Assembly: GCA_905201895.1 (NCBI GenBank)
Contig: CAJKPX010000028.1
Location: forward strand, 1 to 28,453
DNA from: an uncultured Eubacteriales bacterium
GTDB taxonomy: Bacteria; Bacillota; Clostridia; Oscillospirales; CAG-272
Reading direction: 5' to 3'
DNA length: 28,453 bases
A program made the position numbers and the translations under genes. The notes beneath the pieces were generated by a model. That model did not search any database. It was not told the DNA's origin and worked only from the letters and a program-made list of their open reading frames with translations. This document shows positions 7,189 to 14,818 of the stretch, in pieces. The first letter of the stretch is position 1; every line of letters starts with the position of its first letter.

Positions 7189-9195
7189 ATGAAAACGATG
7201 AATTGGAGCTCGATCGTCTGGACTGATCGTGAGGGGAACCGTCGCACGCCCGAGGAGGGGTGTGAAGTTTCCTTCCGTTATGAGACCTTTGACGGCGGCT
7301 ACGTTTGCTACGTGACCGCGCATGCCGATGCGGGCTTTGACGGCGACGAGAGCCTGATTCTGCGCCCCGATATTTCCGACACCTCGGATTATCTTTCGAT
7401 CGTCAATCACTCTCCGTATTGGTGCCGTCCCGCATGGGGCACGAGCCTCTCGGAGCTGCACAAGAGAACGCAGGAGCTGCTCATCCGCGACGGTGATACC
7501 TTCCGTTGTTATCTGCCGCTCTGCGCTGATACCTTCAAAACGCTTCTGCGCGGCGGTGAGGAGGGCATGGAGTTCTTTCTCTATTCCAACTGCAGCGGCA
7601 TGACCGATTGCAGTGACCAGCCTGCGTTTATTTGCATGGAGGGCGCTGATCCGCTCGCGCTTCTGCACAAGATTGCAAAAAAAGCCGCAGACGTGCTCGG
7701 AAACGGCTTGCAGATGCGCTCCGAGAAGCAGATGGCAGAGGTGTTTGAATATCTTGGATGGTGTTCGTGGGATGCGCTCCAGATCCGCGTGAGTCACAAG
7801 GGGCTGATGGAAAAGGTGGAGGAGTTCGTCACCAAGGGCGTGCCCGTTCAGTTTGCCATCATTGATGACATGTGGGCGGATATTCCCGGACTCAACGATC
7901 TCCCCGAGGACGTCGACCGCCACACGATGATTAAATGCATGCATGCAAGTAAGATGCGCAATTTTGCGGGAGATCCCGAGAGATTCCCGGAGGGGATCGA
8001 GGCGGCAATCCGCGATATGAAGGCGGCAGGCATGCCTCGTGTTGGCATCTGGTTCCCAACCACGGGATATTGGAGCGGCTTCGTTCCCGAGGGCGCCGAG
8101 GCAGAGAGACAGGCGGAAAACACGATCCTCACCGAAGCGGGGCAGTATATCGTTGCACCCGAGGTAGAGAAGGCGACCCGACTGTTTTCCGATCTCTGCT
8201 CGCGCGTCAAGGCGTGGGGCGGCAGCTTCGTTAAGATCGACAACCAGGGATTCCATAACCGCTATCAGGACGTCACCCCGATCGGAAAGAGTGCGCGCGC
8301 GATCCAAAGCGCGATTGACACCGCAACCGAGACGCATTTCGACGGTGCGCTCATCAACTGCATGGGTATGCCGTCCGAGTGCATGTTCAACCGACGCTCC
8401 ACGGTCAGCCGTTGCTCCGACGATTTTCTTCCCGAGAGCCGCGAATGGTTTGCAAAAAATATTCTGCAATGCGCCTACAACGGTCTGCTCCAGGGACAGT
8501 ATTACGTCAACGATTGGGATATGTGGTGGACCGATGACGAGCAGGCGAGAAAGAACAGCCTTTGCCGCGCGGTAAGCGGTGGACCGATCTATATCAGCGA
8601 TAAGATCGGACGCACCAATCCCGAGATACTCAAGCCGATTACCCTGAAAAACGGGCGTCTGCTGCGTTGTGACGAGAGCGCAACCCCCACGGCAGATTGC
8701 CTGATGGTCAATCCCACCGCATCGGGTAAGGTGTTTAAGATTCGCAACCGCGTCGGCTCGGCAGGCGTTGCGGCGGTGTTCAACATCGACGCGGAAAACC
8801 GTGCAGTCAGCGGTAGCCTCAAGCCCACCGAAACGGGCGTTGCGGCGGGTGACTATGCCTACTACGAATATTTCACGGGTACCTGCGGTATCCTGCGAGA
8901 GGGAGAGTCGATCGAGTTGACGCTCAAGCATAACGATGAGTTCCGTCTGTATACCTTCGTTCCCTACACGGGTAGCGCGGTCTGCATCGGCAGAACCGAT
9001 CTCTACGTTGGCGTAAAGGCGGCAGAGATGGGCGAGAACGGCAGCGTGATGCTTGCCGAGGGCGGCTCAGTCGGATTTGTTTCCGAGACGCCCGTGCAGG
9101 TCCTTGCAAACGGAGAATCCCTGCCCACCGAGCGATGCGGCTGTCTCACCACCGTCACGGTGGCTCCCGAGATCACCGTACTCGAGATCCGATAA
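7189..9195 (+). CDS. GH36-type alpha-galactosidase / raffinose-synthase-like glycosidase
   Basis: A 668-residue (beta/alpha)8-barrel glycosidase of the raffinose synthase/seed-imbibition (Sip1) branch of GH36. Family marks are GWCSWDA near residue 190, FAIIDDMW, the nucleophile in FVKIDNQ (Asp351), the acid/base region RCSDDF (Asp411/Asp412) and YVNDWDMWW. There is no signal peptide, so it acts in the cytoplasm on an imported substrate. The family hydrolyses or transfers alpha-galactosyl groups of raffinose-type sugars, galactinol or galactosyl-glycerols; which applies here cannot be told. GTAGGAG precedes the start, and the spacing of 17 bases to the activase gene puts it in the GRE operon. 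It is the last gene before a strong terminator. Many residues in the N-terminal sandwich are Cys or Asp, not further interpretable. Confidence 0.87.
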   Translation: MKTMNWSSIVWTDREGNRRTPEEGCEVSFRYETFDGGYVCYVTAHADAGFDGDESLILRPDISDTSDYLSIVNHSPYWCRPAWGTSLSELHKRTQELLIRDGDTFRCYLPLCADTFKTLLRGGEEGMEFFLYSNCSGMTDCSDQPAFICMEGADPLALLHKIAKKAADVLGNGLQMRSEKQMAEVFEYLGWCSWDALQIRVSHKGLMEKVEEFVTKGVPVQFAIIDDMWADIPGLNDLPEDVDRHTMIKCMHASKMRNFAGDPERFPEGIEAAIRDMKAAGMPRVGIWFPTTGYWSGFVPEGAEAERQAENTILTEAGQYIVAPEVEKATRLFSDLCSRVKAWGGSFVKIDNQGFHNRYQDVTPIGKSARAIQSAIDTATETHFDGALINCMGMPSECMFNRRSTVSRCSDDFLPESREWFAKNILQCAYNGLLQGQYYVNDWDMWWTDDEQARKNSLCRAVSGGPIYISDKIGRTNPEILKPITLKNGRLLRCDESATPTADCLMVNPTASGKVFKIRNRVGSAGVAAVFNIDAENRAVSGSLKPTETGVAAGDYAYYEYFTGTCGILREGESIELTLKHNDEFRLYTFVPYTGSAVCIGRTDLYVGVKAAEMGENGSVMLAEGGSVGFVSETPVQVLANGESLPTERCGCLTTVTVAPEITVLEIR

Positions 9196-9202
9196 AACAG
9201 AA

Positions 9203-9248
9203 CGACCGACCGAGAGCTGCCGAGCGCAGAGCGGTCGGTCGCATTTTT
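9203..9248 (+). terminator. Intrinsic terminator of the GRE/alpha-galactosidase operon
   Basis: A 10-bp perfect stem (9203-9212 with 9232-9241) is followed by CATTTTTAT. Confidence 0.88.
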
Positions 9249-9278
9249 ATAAAAATTGTAACATTTTTTTGCGAGGAC

Positions 9279-9307
9279 TTGATTTTTGCCATTGGGTTGG
9301 GTATAAT
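9279..9307 (+). promoter_or_regulatory. Sigma-A-type promoter of the flavodoxin gene
   Basis: TTGATT at 9279-9284, a 17-base spacer and TATAAT at 9302-9307, 39 bases upstream of the start codon. Confidence 0.82.
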
Positions 9308-9346
9308 AGAGTGGCATGAGAAAAAACGGAAGGGGAGGGACGAGAG

Positions 9347-9892
9347 ATGCGAATTCTGATCGCCTATGCGAGCAAAAACGGAACGGCGAGGTCATGCGTT
9401 GAGCGATTGGTCGAGCGGCTCGGAAAGAAGGACGTCACGGTTGTTGACCTTGCACGCAAGAGCGTCGATCCTGCCGAATTTGATCTGATTGTGTTTGGAT
9501 CGTCGGTTTATTTCGGTAAGCTCCGCCCGCAGGCTCACGCCTTCCTGAAATCCTACGAGCAGACCCTGTGCGAGAAAAAAACGGTCCTGTTCCTCTGCTG
9601 TGGGCTGGAGGAGGAGTATGACTATTACTGCGAGAAGCTGTTTTCCAAGCGTCTGCGTGACAGCGCGCTGCAATGCATTTTTTTCGGAGGCTCGCTCAAA
9701 ACCGATGGTGTCCCATTTTTTGACAAGCTCATTCTGCGCTCCATGCGTTCCTCGCTTTTCGAGGCGGATATGGACAACGGCGAATATGTTGCCAACCTGC
9801 CAACGGTTCTGCCCGAGAACGTCGATAAGCTCGCCTCCCAAATCTGCACGATGCTCTCAAGCCCCGATTTCGCAAAGAAAATAAACAATTGA
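9347..9892 (+). CDS. Flavodoxin-domain protein
   Basis: A 181-residue cytoplasmic flavodoxin-like protein. The FMN phosphate loop is AYASKNGTARSC at the N terminus (first strand MRILIAYAS). The second flavin-contacting region is VFGSSVYFGKLRP, whose pattern resembles the HemG/menaquinone-dependent protoporphyrinogen-oxidase-like flavodoxins of Clostridia more than small electron-transfer flavodoxins. The C-terminal half (about residues 85-180) ends without an additional domain. The start at 9347 follows AGGGGAGGG. It has its own promoter and is separated from the preceding operon by a terminator, so it need not be the electron donor to the radical-SAM activase, although activases do need a reduced flavodoxin or ferredoxin. 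Confidence 0.85.
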   Translation: MRILIAYASKNGTARSCVERLVERLGKKDVTVVDLARKSVDPAEFDLIVFGSSVYFGKLRPQAHAFLKSYEQTLCEKKTVLFLCCGLEEEYDYYCEKLFSKRLRDSALQCIFFGGSLKTDGVPFFDKLILRSMRSSLFEADMDNGEYVANLPTVLPENVDKLASQICTMLSSPDFAKKINN

Positions 9893-9941
9893 ATGCATCC
9901 CAAAACGTTACTCTTTTGTTATTTTGACGAAACAAAAAAGA

Positions 9942-9970
9942 TTGACAAAGCCCGTGTTTTGTGTTATAAT
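9942..9970 (+). promoter_or_regulatory. Consensus promoter of tRNA-Lys
   Basis: TTGACA at 9942-9947, a 17-base spacer and TATAAT at 9965-9970. This is a full consensus match, ending 17 bases before the mature tRNA 5' end. Confidence 0.92.
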
Positions 9971-9987
9971 AATTTGGTAACGAAAAT

Positions 9988-10063
9988 GACCCATTAGCTC
10001 AGAAGGTAGAGCACATGACTTTTAATCATGGTGTCCGGAGTTCGACTCTCCGATGGGTCACCA
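9988..10063 (+). tRNA. tRNA-Lys (anticodon UUU)
   Basis: A 76-base cloverleaf with the CCA encoded (10061-10063). The acceptor stem is GACCCAT with ATGGGTC, and the D stem is GCTC with GAGC. The anticodon stem CATGA/TCATG encloses loop CTTTTAA with anticodon TTT. The T arm is CGGAG-TTCGACT-CTCCG. It decodes AAA/AAG. A consensus promoter precedes it and a long hairpin follows immediately. Confidence 0.97.
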
Positions 10064-10104
10064 AATAAAACGAGGTACTGCAACGCAGTACCTCGTTTTA
10101 TTTT
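10063..10104 (+). terminator. Terminator of tRNA-Lys
   Basis: A perfect 19-bp inverted repeat (10063-10081 with 10085-10103, loop AAC) ends in a T-rich strand. It begins at the last base of the tRNA. Confidence 0.9.
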
Positions 10105-10223
10105 GAGATCGCAAAGGAGTCGAACTCTGCAAGCGAAGCTTGCCGGGAACGCGTGGCAGGAGGAATAAAGGGGGACGGAGAGGGTTTCCGCGCGTTTGAG
10201 TTCCTGACGCCTCCGTGTTACAT
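10105..10223. other. Non-coding spacer with T-arm-like sequence and short palindromes
   Basis: No gene is supported here. The stretch contains GGAGTCGAACTCT, which read on the minus strand resembles a tRNA T arm, and then GCAAGC-GAA-GCTTGC, a perfect small hairpin. ACGGAG and CTCCGT also recur as an inverted pair farther on. It could be a dispersed non-coding repeat found behind tRNA genes or debris of a lost RNA gene. Confidence 0.4.
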
Positions 10224-10784
10224 TCATTTCTTTCTCAAATCCTTTTGCATAAAATATTCCTTCAGCAGCCGTCCGTCCTTCAATTTGAAGGCATTGGGGC
10301 GCTCGCCAACGATTTCAAAGCCGAATTTTTCATAGAGTGCTCGCGCACGATCATTTCCTTCTAAAAATTCGAGCTCCAAAATCTCGATCTCGGGACGTGC
10401 TTCGGCAACGGCGATCAACTCCGTGAACATGGCAGAGCCGATTCCAAGTCCCCAATATTTTTTAATCAGCGCAATATGAACACTCGCTCGATGCGCCATT
10501 TTGATGGCTCGGTTAAAATTGATTTCACAGTTTCCCGCAATCTCACCGTCAATATAGCAAGCAATGGATAGAGCTGTGGAAGATGCGCGAAGCCCCTCGA
10601 CCCACAGCTTTTCACCCTCGATTGTGATGCCTTGCCATTCTTCAGGATAACGGATTAAAAAGTCGGTCTCTCCGCATGCCGTTTTGATGTAGCGGAGCAT
10701 TCCCTCGGCATCGGTTGCGCAGGGCGTTTTCAAAATTGCGGTTTTTCCGTTTTTGAGCAATATGCTTCGAGCCTCAAGGATCAT
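10224..10784 (-). CDS. GNAT-family N-acetyltransferase
   Basis: A 186-residue acetyltransferase that transfers acetyl from acetyl-CoA to an amine. The acetyl-CoA pyrophosphate loop is IKKYWGLGIGSAMF, the typical motif A with R/K-x-x-G-x-G. The following ILELEFLEGNDRARALYEKFGFEIVGE is the family's strand-5/alpha-4 signature, close to the peptide- or polyamine-acetylating members that include the RimI/SpeG-like groups. The start at 10784 (ATG) is preferred over an in-frame GTG at 10793 because AAGGAC lies at good distance from the ATG but is almost touching the GTG. It is a single gene with its own promoter, divergent from the lipoprotein gene at 10995. The acceptor is unknown. Confidence 0.88.
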   Translation of the reverse strand: MILEARSILLKNGKTAILKTPCATDAEGMLRYIKTACGETDFLIRYPEEWQGITIEGEKLWVEGLRASSTALSIACYIDGEIAGNCEINFNRAIKMAHRASVHIALIKKYWGLGIGSAMFTELIAVAEARPEIEILELEFLEGNDRARALYEKFGFEIVGERPNAFKLKDGRLLKEYFMQKDLRKK

Positions 10785-10823
10785 CCTTTTCACCGTCCTT
10801 ATCGTTGTTTTGAGTATAGAGCG

Positions 10824-10852
10824 ATTATAGCATGTGTTTTGAATGATGTCAA
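10824..10852 (-). promoter_or_regulatory. Promoter of the acetyltransferase gene
   Basis: On the minus strand TTGACA (10852-10847), a 17-base spacer and TATAAT (10829-10824) form a full consensus promoter. Confidence 0.9.
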
Positions 10853-10883
10853 TAGAAAAATATCAAATATTTTTCAAATACCC

Positions 10884-10912
10884 TTGCATAATCGAATTTT
10901 ATGTGATATAAT
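10884..10912 (+). promoter_or_regulatory. Promoter of the Cys/His-rich lipoprotein gene
   Basis: TTGCAT at 10884-10889, 17 bases, then TATAAT at 10907-10912. A small inverted repeat, CATATCA 10921-10927 with TGATATG 10935-10941, lies in the expected initial transcribed region and could be an operator or a 5' mRNA hairpin. Confidence 0.82.
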
Positions 10913-10994
10913 TAGTTCATCATATCATGCTTTTTGATATGAACAATCAAAAGGCTGTTTCTTTTGCCTAAAAAAACAAAAAGGAGATCCAAAC

Positions 10995-11768
10995 ATGAAA
11001 AAGACAGTATCCGTTCTGCTCGTTCTTTGCATGATCCTTGCGATGACCGCAACGCTTGCATCCTGTGGACACAAGTGCGAATTCTCCACCGAGTGGAGCA
11101 AGGACGCAACCTCTCACTGGCACGCTTGCACGGGTAAGGACTGCGAGGAGATCGCCGACAAGGCTGATCACACCTGGGACGACGGTGAAATCACCACCAA
11201 GGCAACCCAAGAGGCTGACGGCGTTAAGACCTTCACCTGCGAGGTTTGCGCACAGACCAAAACCGAGTCGGTTGCCTTCACGGGAATGACCGAGGATGAG
11301 TGGAATGCAGCACTTGTTGATTCGGTTTTTGAAAACTTCTGCTACACCGAGGTTGCCAGCACAAATGGCAGCGGCGTATCAGTTGATACCGAAACAATCT
11401 ATAAGTTCACTAAGGACATTGCATGGGCAAAGATGACCATGGCAGGTGAGAGCCAGGATAGCTTTGCTCCCGATAAGGCATCTGCCGACATGGTTCGCGA
11501 GCAGCTCGTGGATTCGCTCAAGGAGCTTGCTTCCTACGATAACTTTGCTTATGATGCAGCAACCAAGACCTACAAGGCAACCAAGGATGTTGAGATCACG
11601 GGTATTGGCGTCAGCACCGATGACGTGACGATCACCTTTGCCGATGGAAAGATCGTTAAGGTTGAGTATAGCGTAGCGTTCGAGCAGGAGGGCATTGATT
11701 TCACCGCTACCTCCGCCATTACCATTTCGGATTACGGCACCGTGGTGCTCACGCCTCCCGCAAACTGA
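10995..11768 (+). CDS. Lipoprotein with paired His/Cys motif repeats
   Basis: A 257-residue lipoprotein (signal peptide, lipobox LASC, Cys24) preceded by AAAAGGAGA. Residues about 25-95 carry the motif series HKCEF..W, SHWHACTGKDC, ADHTWDDG and TFTCEVCAQTKTE. This alternating H-W and C-x-x-C unit recurs in secreted lipoproteins of Clostridia and looks like a small metal-binding or disulphide-stabilised module. The rest (about 100-257) has hydrophilic alternating strands and resembles LolA/LppX-like or lipoprotein beta domains in character, but I cannot name a family. It is monocistronic, with a 22-bp hairpin terminator 20 bases after the stop. Surface location is supported; function is unknown. 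Confidence 0.82.
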   Translation: MKKTVSVLLVLCMILAMTATLASCGHKCEFSTEWSKDATSHWHACTGKDCEEIADKADHTWDDGEITTKATQEADGVKTFTCEVCAQTKTESVAFTGMTEDEWNAALVDSVFENFCYTEVASTNGSGVSVDTETIYKFTKDIAWAKMTMAGESQDSFAPDKASADMVREQLVDSLKELASYDNFAYDAATKTYKATKDVEITGIGVSTDDVTITFADGKIVKVEYSVAFEQEGIDFTATSAITISDYGTVVLTPPAN

Positions 11769-11788
11769 AAACAGATCACATAGCTTTG

Positions 11789-11836
11789 ATACAAAAGAGA
11801 GCCGAATGCGAAATCGCATTCGGCTCTCTTTTGTAT
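11789..11836. terminator. Bidirectional terminator between the lipoprotein and a minus-strand remnant
   Basis: A 22-bp perfect stem (11789-11810 with 11815-11836, loop AAAT) has a TTTTGTAT arm on the plus strand and the equivalent on the minus strand. It can end the lipoprotein transcript and, in the other direction, whatever used to read through the fragment at 11844-11942. Confidence 0.85.
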
Positions 11837-11843
11837 TGATTGG

Positions 11844-11942
11844 CTAACCGACCGTGATCCGCGCAACCCGTCCCCAGGGCGGCTCCACCTTTTCATTGTT
11901 GAGCAGCCACAAAACAGGGATGCCGCGCGCAAGAAGGACGTT
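11844..11942 (-). pseudogene. C-terminal remnant of a minus-strand gene, VWA-like DUF2201-like tail
   Basis: On the minus strand 32 codons ending in a stop read GIPVLWLLNN..EPPWGRVARITVG. The PVLWL(I/L)NN..PPWG.VARI pattern resembles the C terminus of the VWA-like metallopeptidase-related DUF2201 family, recalled from memory and not checked. The stop lies 7 bases from a hairpin that would terminate this strand, as for a real 3' end. Upstream the frame stays open as a Leu-rich stretch, but it is exactly antisense to a much better coiled-coil reading on the plus strand, and no start or N-terminal domains are present. I read it as the surviving 3' end of a deleted gene. Confidence 0.4.
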
Positions 11943-12164
11943 GCGAAGATCAACTCCATCAAAAAGGAGATTGAGGCTCTTGAGAAGCAGATCAAGGAGC
12001 TTGGGAGAACGAGGCACGATATGGAGATCAAGAACGGTCTCCGCGAACGTGTGAAGCGTTTGAAAGCGGAAGCAAAGACCGTGAATGCTCGCGCTTACGG
12101 TGTTGCCTCAATTCTATTTTACACCATGCCGTGCACCAAAAATGTCACACAGAGGCTTGTATAA
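11919..12164 (+). pseudogene. Coiled-coil gene fragment without a start
   Basis: The plus-strand frame from 11919 to a TAA at 12162 reads as a lysine/glutamate heptad coil: KKDVAKINSIKKEI, then EALEKQIKELG, then MEIKNGLRERVKRLKAEAKT. It has no plausible initiation codon or ribosome site, and its upstream end runs into the minus-strand remnant. The last 20 codons lose coil character, and the stop overlaps the -35 of the next promoter. It is probably the interior or 3' part of a truncated gene joined by a deletion. The parent family is not recognised. A non-coding origin is possible. Confidence 0.4.
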
Positions 12165-12185
12165 CGAAATAAATTATGATATAAT
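12157..12185 (+). promoter_or_regulatory. Promoter of the WYL regulator gene
   Basis: TTGTAT at 12157-12162, a 17-base spacer and TATAAT at 12180-12185, 35 bases before the start codon. The whole gap 11769-12220 contains only the terminator, the two gene fragments and this promoter. Confidence 0.75.
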
Positions 12186-12220
12186 AAAATAAAAAACGGG
12201 AAAGGTCTTGAGGTGACGAA

Positions 12221-13264
12221 ATGGCACAGGGAAAAAAGACGGTGATTTTGCACGTGCTTGACGTGCTGCGGCAGTATTCCGATGCGGAGCATCGACTCAG
12301 CGTTGCCGACATTGTGGAAATTCTGGAGCGCGACTATGACACGGTGGTTGACCGCAAAACCGTTAAGCGCAACCTGGAGGAGCTTCGCGACCTGGGTTAC
12401 CGCATCAACGCAACCGACCGAATTCGGAAAAAACGAGACGGAAGCGAGGAGATCATGCAGAGTGATTGGTATCTCTCCTCCGAATTTTCCGAGCCCGAGC
12501 TGCGCCTGATCATTGATAGTCTCGCCTGCTCGCGTCACGTTTCGCAAAAGCAGCTTTCCATGCTCATCAAAAAGATCGAGGGGCTGGGAAACAAATATTT
12601 TTCCAAGAAGGTCCGACACACCAGGGCGCTGCATCAGTCGCTTCCCGAAAACGCCGATTTGTTTCTTAACGTGGAGCTGCTCGATGAGGCGATCAATGCA
12701 CGCAGGCAGGTCACTTTTGTTTACCACGATTACGGAACCGACAAAAAAATGCACCCGCGCACCGATTCCGAGGGGCGCGAGCGGCGCCACGTGGTTAACC
12801 CCTATCAGATGATCGCGGCAAACGGACGCTACTATCTGATCGGAAACTACGATAAATACGACGGCATTGCGCATTGTCGCATCGACCGCATCAAGGGCAT
12901 CCGCATTCTTGACACCCCCGTGAAAAAGCCCGAGCTTGTCAAGGGGCTCGAGAACGGGCTCGACCTGCCAACGCACATGGCAGAGCATATCTATATGTTC
13001 GGAGGGGAGTGCGGTATGGTGACCTTCCGCGCCGACCGACGGATCATCAACGACGTGATTGATTGGTTTGGCACCGACGTTTTCTTTTTCGGTGAGACCG
13101 AGGATGAGGTAAACGTATCCGTTCGAGTCAACTATAACGCCATGAAATATTGGGCAATGCAATACGGCTCCTTTGTCACCGTCACCTCGCCCCCCTCGCT
13201 TGTGGAAACGATCAGGAGGGATATTGCCCTCATGAGCGAGAAATATCACGCCTCCGAGCCATGA
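12221..13264 (+). CDS. WYL-domain transcriptional regulator with N-terminal winged helix
   Basis: A 347-residue DNA-binding regulator. Residues about 8-75 form a winged helix of the HTH_11/DeoR-like type (LSVADIVEILER, then RKTVKRNLEELRDLGYRI). Residues about 150-225 are the WYL domain, which senses a ligand through an Sm-like fold; the key segment is VNPYQMIAANGRYYLIG, with Tyr-Tyr-Leu in the place of Trp-Tyr-Leu, followed by CRIDRIKGIRIL. A WCX-type C-terminal extension (about 255-335) completes the usual three-part layout, at normal family length. The ATG is preceded by the weak site TTGAGGTG. It stands alone with its own promoter, and its targets are not evident. The sialidase-like gene next door is the nearest candidate. 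Confidence 0.9.
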   Translation: MAQGKKTVILHVLDVLRQYSDAEHRLSVADIVEILERDYDTVVDRKTVKRNLEELRDLGYRINATDRIRKKRDGSEEIMQSDWYLSSEFSEPELRLIIDSLACSRHVSQKQLSMLIKKIEGLGNKYFSKKVRHTRALHQSLPENADLFLNVELLDEAINARRQVTFVYHDYGTDKKMHPRTDSEGRERRHVVNPYQMIAANGRYYLIGNYDKYDGIAHCRIDRIKGIRILDTPVKKPELVKGLENGLDLPTHMAEHIYMFGGECGMVTFRADRRIINDVIDWFGTDVFFFGETEDEVNVSVRVNYNAMKYWAMQYGSFVTVTSPPSLVETIRRDIALMSEKYHASEP

Positions 13265-13390
13265 TTTGCGTGCGCGTGCGCAGATGACCTTGCGCAAAGT
13301 GAACGTGCAATACGGCACGGCAGAGATTTTTAACCGTTCAAACGTATAAAAAACGGACCATTTTCTTCCGAAAACCGTCTTGATAGTAGA

Positions 13391-13418
13391 TTGATTTTTT
13401 TGCCAAATGTGTTATAAT
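13391..13418 (+). promoter_or_regulatory. Promoter of the sialidase-fold gene
   Basis: TTGATT at 13391-13396, a 16-base spacer and TATAAT at 13413-13418. The preceding 120 bases contain only weak hairpins such as GCGCA..TGCGC near 13277-13294. Confidence 0.78.
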
Positions 13419-13480
13419 GTAGATAACGAAAGAGCATGCGCGCGTCGGGCAGACCGCGATGCAACGGAGGAGCTTGCAAT

Positions 13481-14662
13481 ATGAAGAAAATCGGAAAAGA
13501 AGTACTGTTTCTCAAAACGGGGGAGGGCAATCCCCGTAACGGTGAGGGCACCTTTATCCGCCTGCGGGACGGTCGCCTGATGCATTTGTATACCGAATAC
13601 TGCGGTGACGCGTGGGTGGATCACGCCGTGGCAAGGCTCTCCGCCTGCTATTCCTCTGACGAGGGTGAGAGCTGGAGTGTGCCTACCGTTTGCATAGAAA
13701 AGGATGAAAAAGCCGAAAACATCATGTCTCCCAGCCTGTTCCGTATGAAAAATGGGGAATTGGGCATGGTCTATCTGCGCAAGGAGCGCAAGCACGGGGA
13801 TGCGAACGAAACGAGCGAAAACGGAATTGTTTGCATGCCGATGTTCGTTTTCTCTGCGGATGAGGGCATGACTTGGAGTGAGCCGACCGTGTGCGGCGTG
13901 GAGGAAGGCTATTACTGTGCCATCAACGATGGGGTGGCGCTGCAAAAGGACGGCAGAATTTTGTTGCCCATGTCTCATCACGGTGCCTTTTTCAATATTG
14001 CGGGCAAGAATGAAAATAGCCTGGAGCTCAATAAGATGCGGGAGGGCGGCAGCGTGGTGATCGCTTATTCCGACGACTGCGGAAGAACCTGGAGCACGCT
14101 CGCGCACCGTTTTTACTCTCCCTTCGCCGATAGTGTGGGACTTGGTGAGCCCGGTATTTACGTGCATGAAAACGGCGATCTTTGGATGTATTGCCGCACT
14201 GCATACGGACATCAATACCAATCCTACTCGCGTGACGGCGGTATCACATGGACTCCCATGGCTCCCAATTTCTGCTTTACCTCGCCCGATGCGCCGATGC
14301 GCGTCAAAAAGGTGGGAAAATATACTGTTGCGGTATTCAACCCGTTAGCCTATAACTGCCTGCGCACCGATTTTTCCAAGCGCGGTAACACCAAGCGGAC
14401 GCCCTTCGTTTGCGCGGTCAGCACCGATGACGGTCATTCCTTTGATACCACCGGCAAGCCTCCGGTTGGAGGCGCGCTTGCATATTTTGCGGAAAGCGCG
14501 TATCTGTTGGAGGACGATTACCGCGACAGCTACTGCTATCCCGCGATCATCGAGACGCGTGACGGATTCCTCGTTTCCTATTATCACAGCAACGGCGGAA
14601 CCTACACGCTCTGCAGCACCAAGATCACCAAGGTTCGTTTTGAGGAGATCGAAGAATCATAA
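13481..14662 (+). CDS. Sialidase-fold (BNR/Asp-box) protein, probably intracellular
   Basis: A 393-residue six-bladed beta-propeller. The Asp-box repeats S-x-D-x-G-x-(S/T)-(W/F) are visible five times: SSDEGESW, SADEGMTW, SDDCGRTW, SRDGGITW and STDDGHSF. Early RLRDGRLMHLY and later GEPGIYVHENGDLWMYCRT fit exo-alpha-sialidase-like proteins (GH33-type or uncharacterised propellers). The arginine triad was not confirmed, so sialic acid specificity is unproven. There is no signal peptide, so it would act on imported sugars. The start at 13481 follows GGAGG; the in-frame ATG at 13436 falls within 20 bases of the -10 and gives a non-conserved leader. It is monocistronic with a clean terminator. Confidence 0.85.
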   Translation: MKKIGKEVLFLKTGEGNPRNGEGTFIRLRDGRLMHLYTEYCGDAWVDHAVARLSACYSSDEGESWSVPTVCIEKDEKAENIMSPSLFRMKNGELGMVYLRKERKHGDANETSENGIVCMPMFVFSADEGMTWSEPTVCGVEEGYYCAINDGVALQKDGRILLPMSHHGAFFNIAGKNENSLELNKMREGGSVVIAYSDDCGRTWSTLAHRFYSPFADSVGLGEPGIYVHENGDLWMYCRTAYGHQYQSYSRDGGITWTPMAPNFCFTSPDAPMRVKKVGKYTVAVFNPLAYNCLRTDFSKRGNTKRTPFVCAVSTDDGHSFDTTGKPPVGGALAYFAESAYLLEDDYRDSYCYPAIIETRDGFLVSYYHSNGGTYTLCSTKITKVRFEEIEES

Positions 14663-14673
14663 ATTGAAAACGC

Positions 14674-14709
14674 AGCGGTCGGACATCGTGTCTGACCGCT
14701 CTCTTTTTT
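14674..14709 (+). terminator. Terminator of the sialidase-fold gene
   Basis: A 12-bp stem with one G-T pair (14674-14685 with 14689-14700) is followed by CTCTTTTTTTT. Confidence 0.9.
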
Positions 14710-14731
14710 TTGGTAAAATACGCCATAGGGC

Positions 14732-14759
14732 TTGAAAAAAACTGAAAAAGTGATATAAT
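14732..14759 (+). promoter_or_regulatory. Promoter of the PHP-domain gene
   Basis: TTGAAA at 14732-14737, a 16-base spacer and TATAAT at 14754-14759. Confidence 0.78.
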
Positions 14760-14818
14760 GATAACAGAGCCTCTCCGAGGGAGACGGCAAAATGAAAAAG
14801 AAAAGGCAGGAGATCACG

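Noticed and set aside
6652..8931. Long minus-strand frame opposite the alpha-galactosidase and activase.
   Set aside because: It crosses two well-supported plus-strand genes and reads as leucine/arginine-rich noise.
9893..9940. A/T-rich imperfect inverted repeat after the flavodoxin gene.
   Set aside because: Mismatched and overlapping the tRNA promoter; may terminate weakly, but the evidence is not enough.
9994..10227. Minus-strand frame containing an SRTPDTMIKSHVLYL-type peptide.
   Set aside because: This is translation of the tRNA-Lys gene and its hairpin, a known source of spurious proteins.
13265..13390. Weak hairpins between the WYL and sialidase-fold genes (GCGCA..TGCGC and ACGG..CCGT).
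   Set aside because: Short stems without T runs; not convincing terminators.
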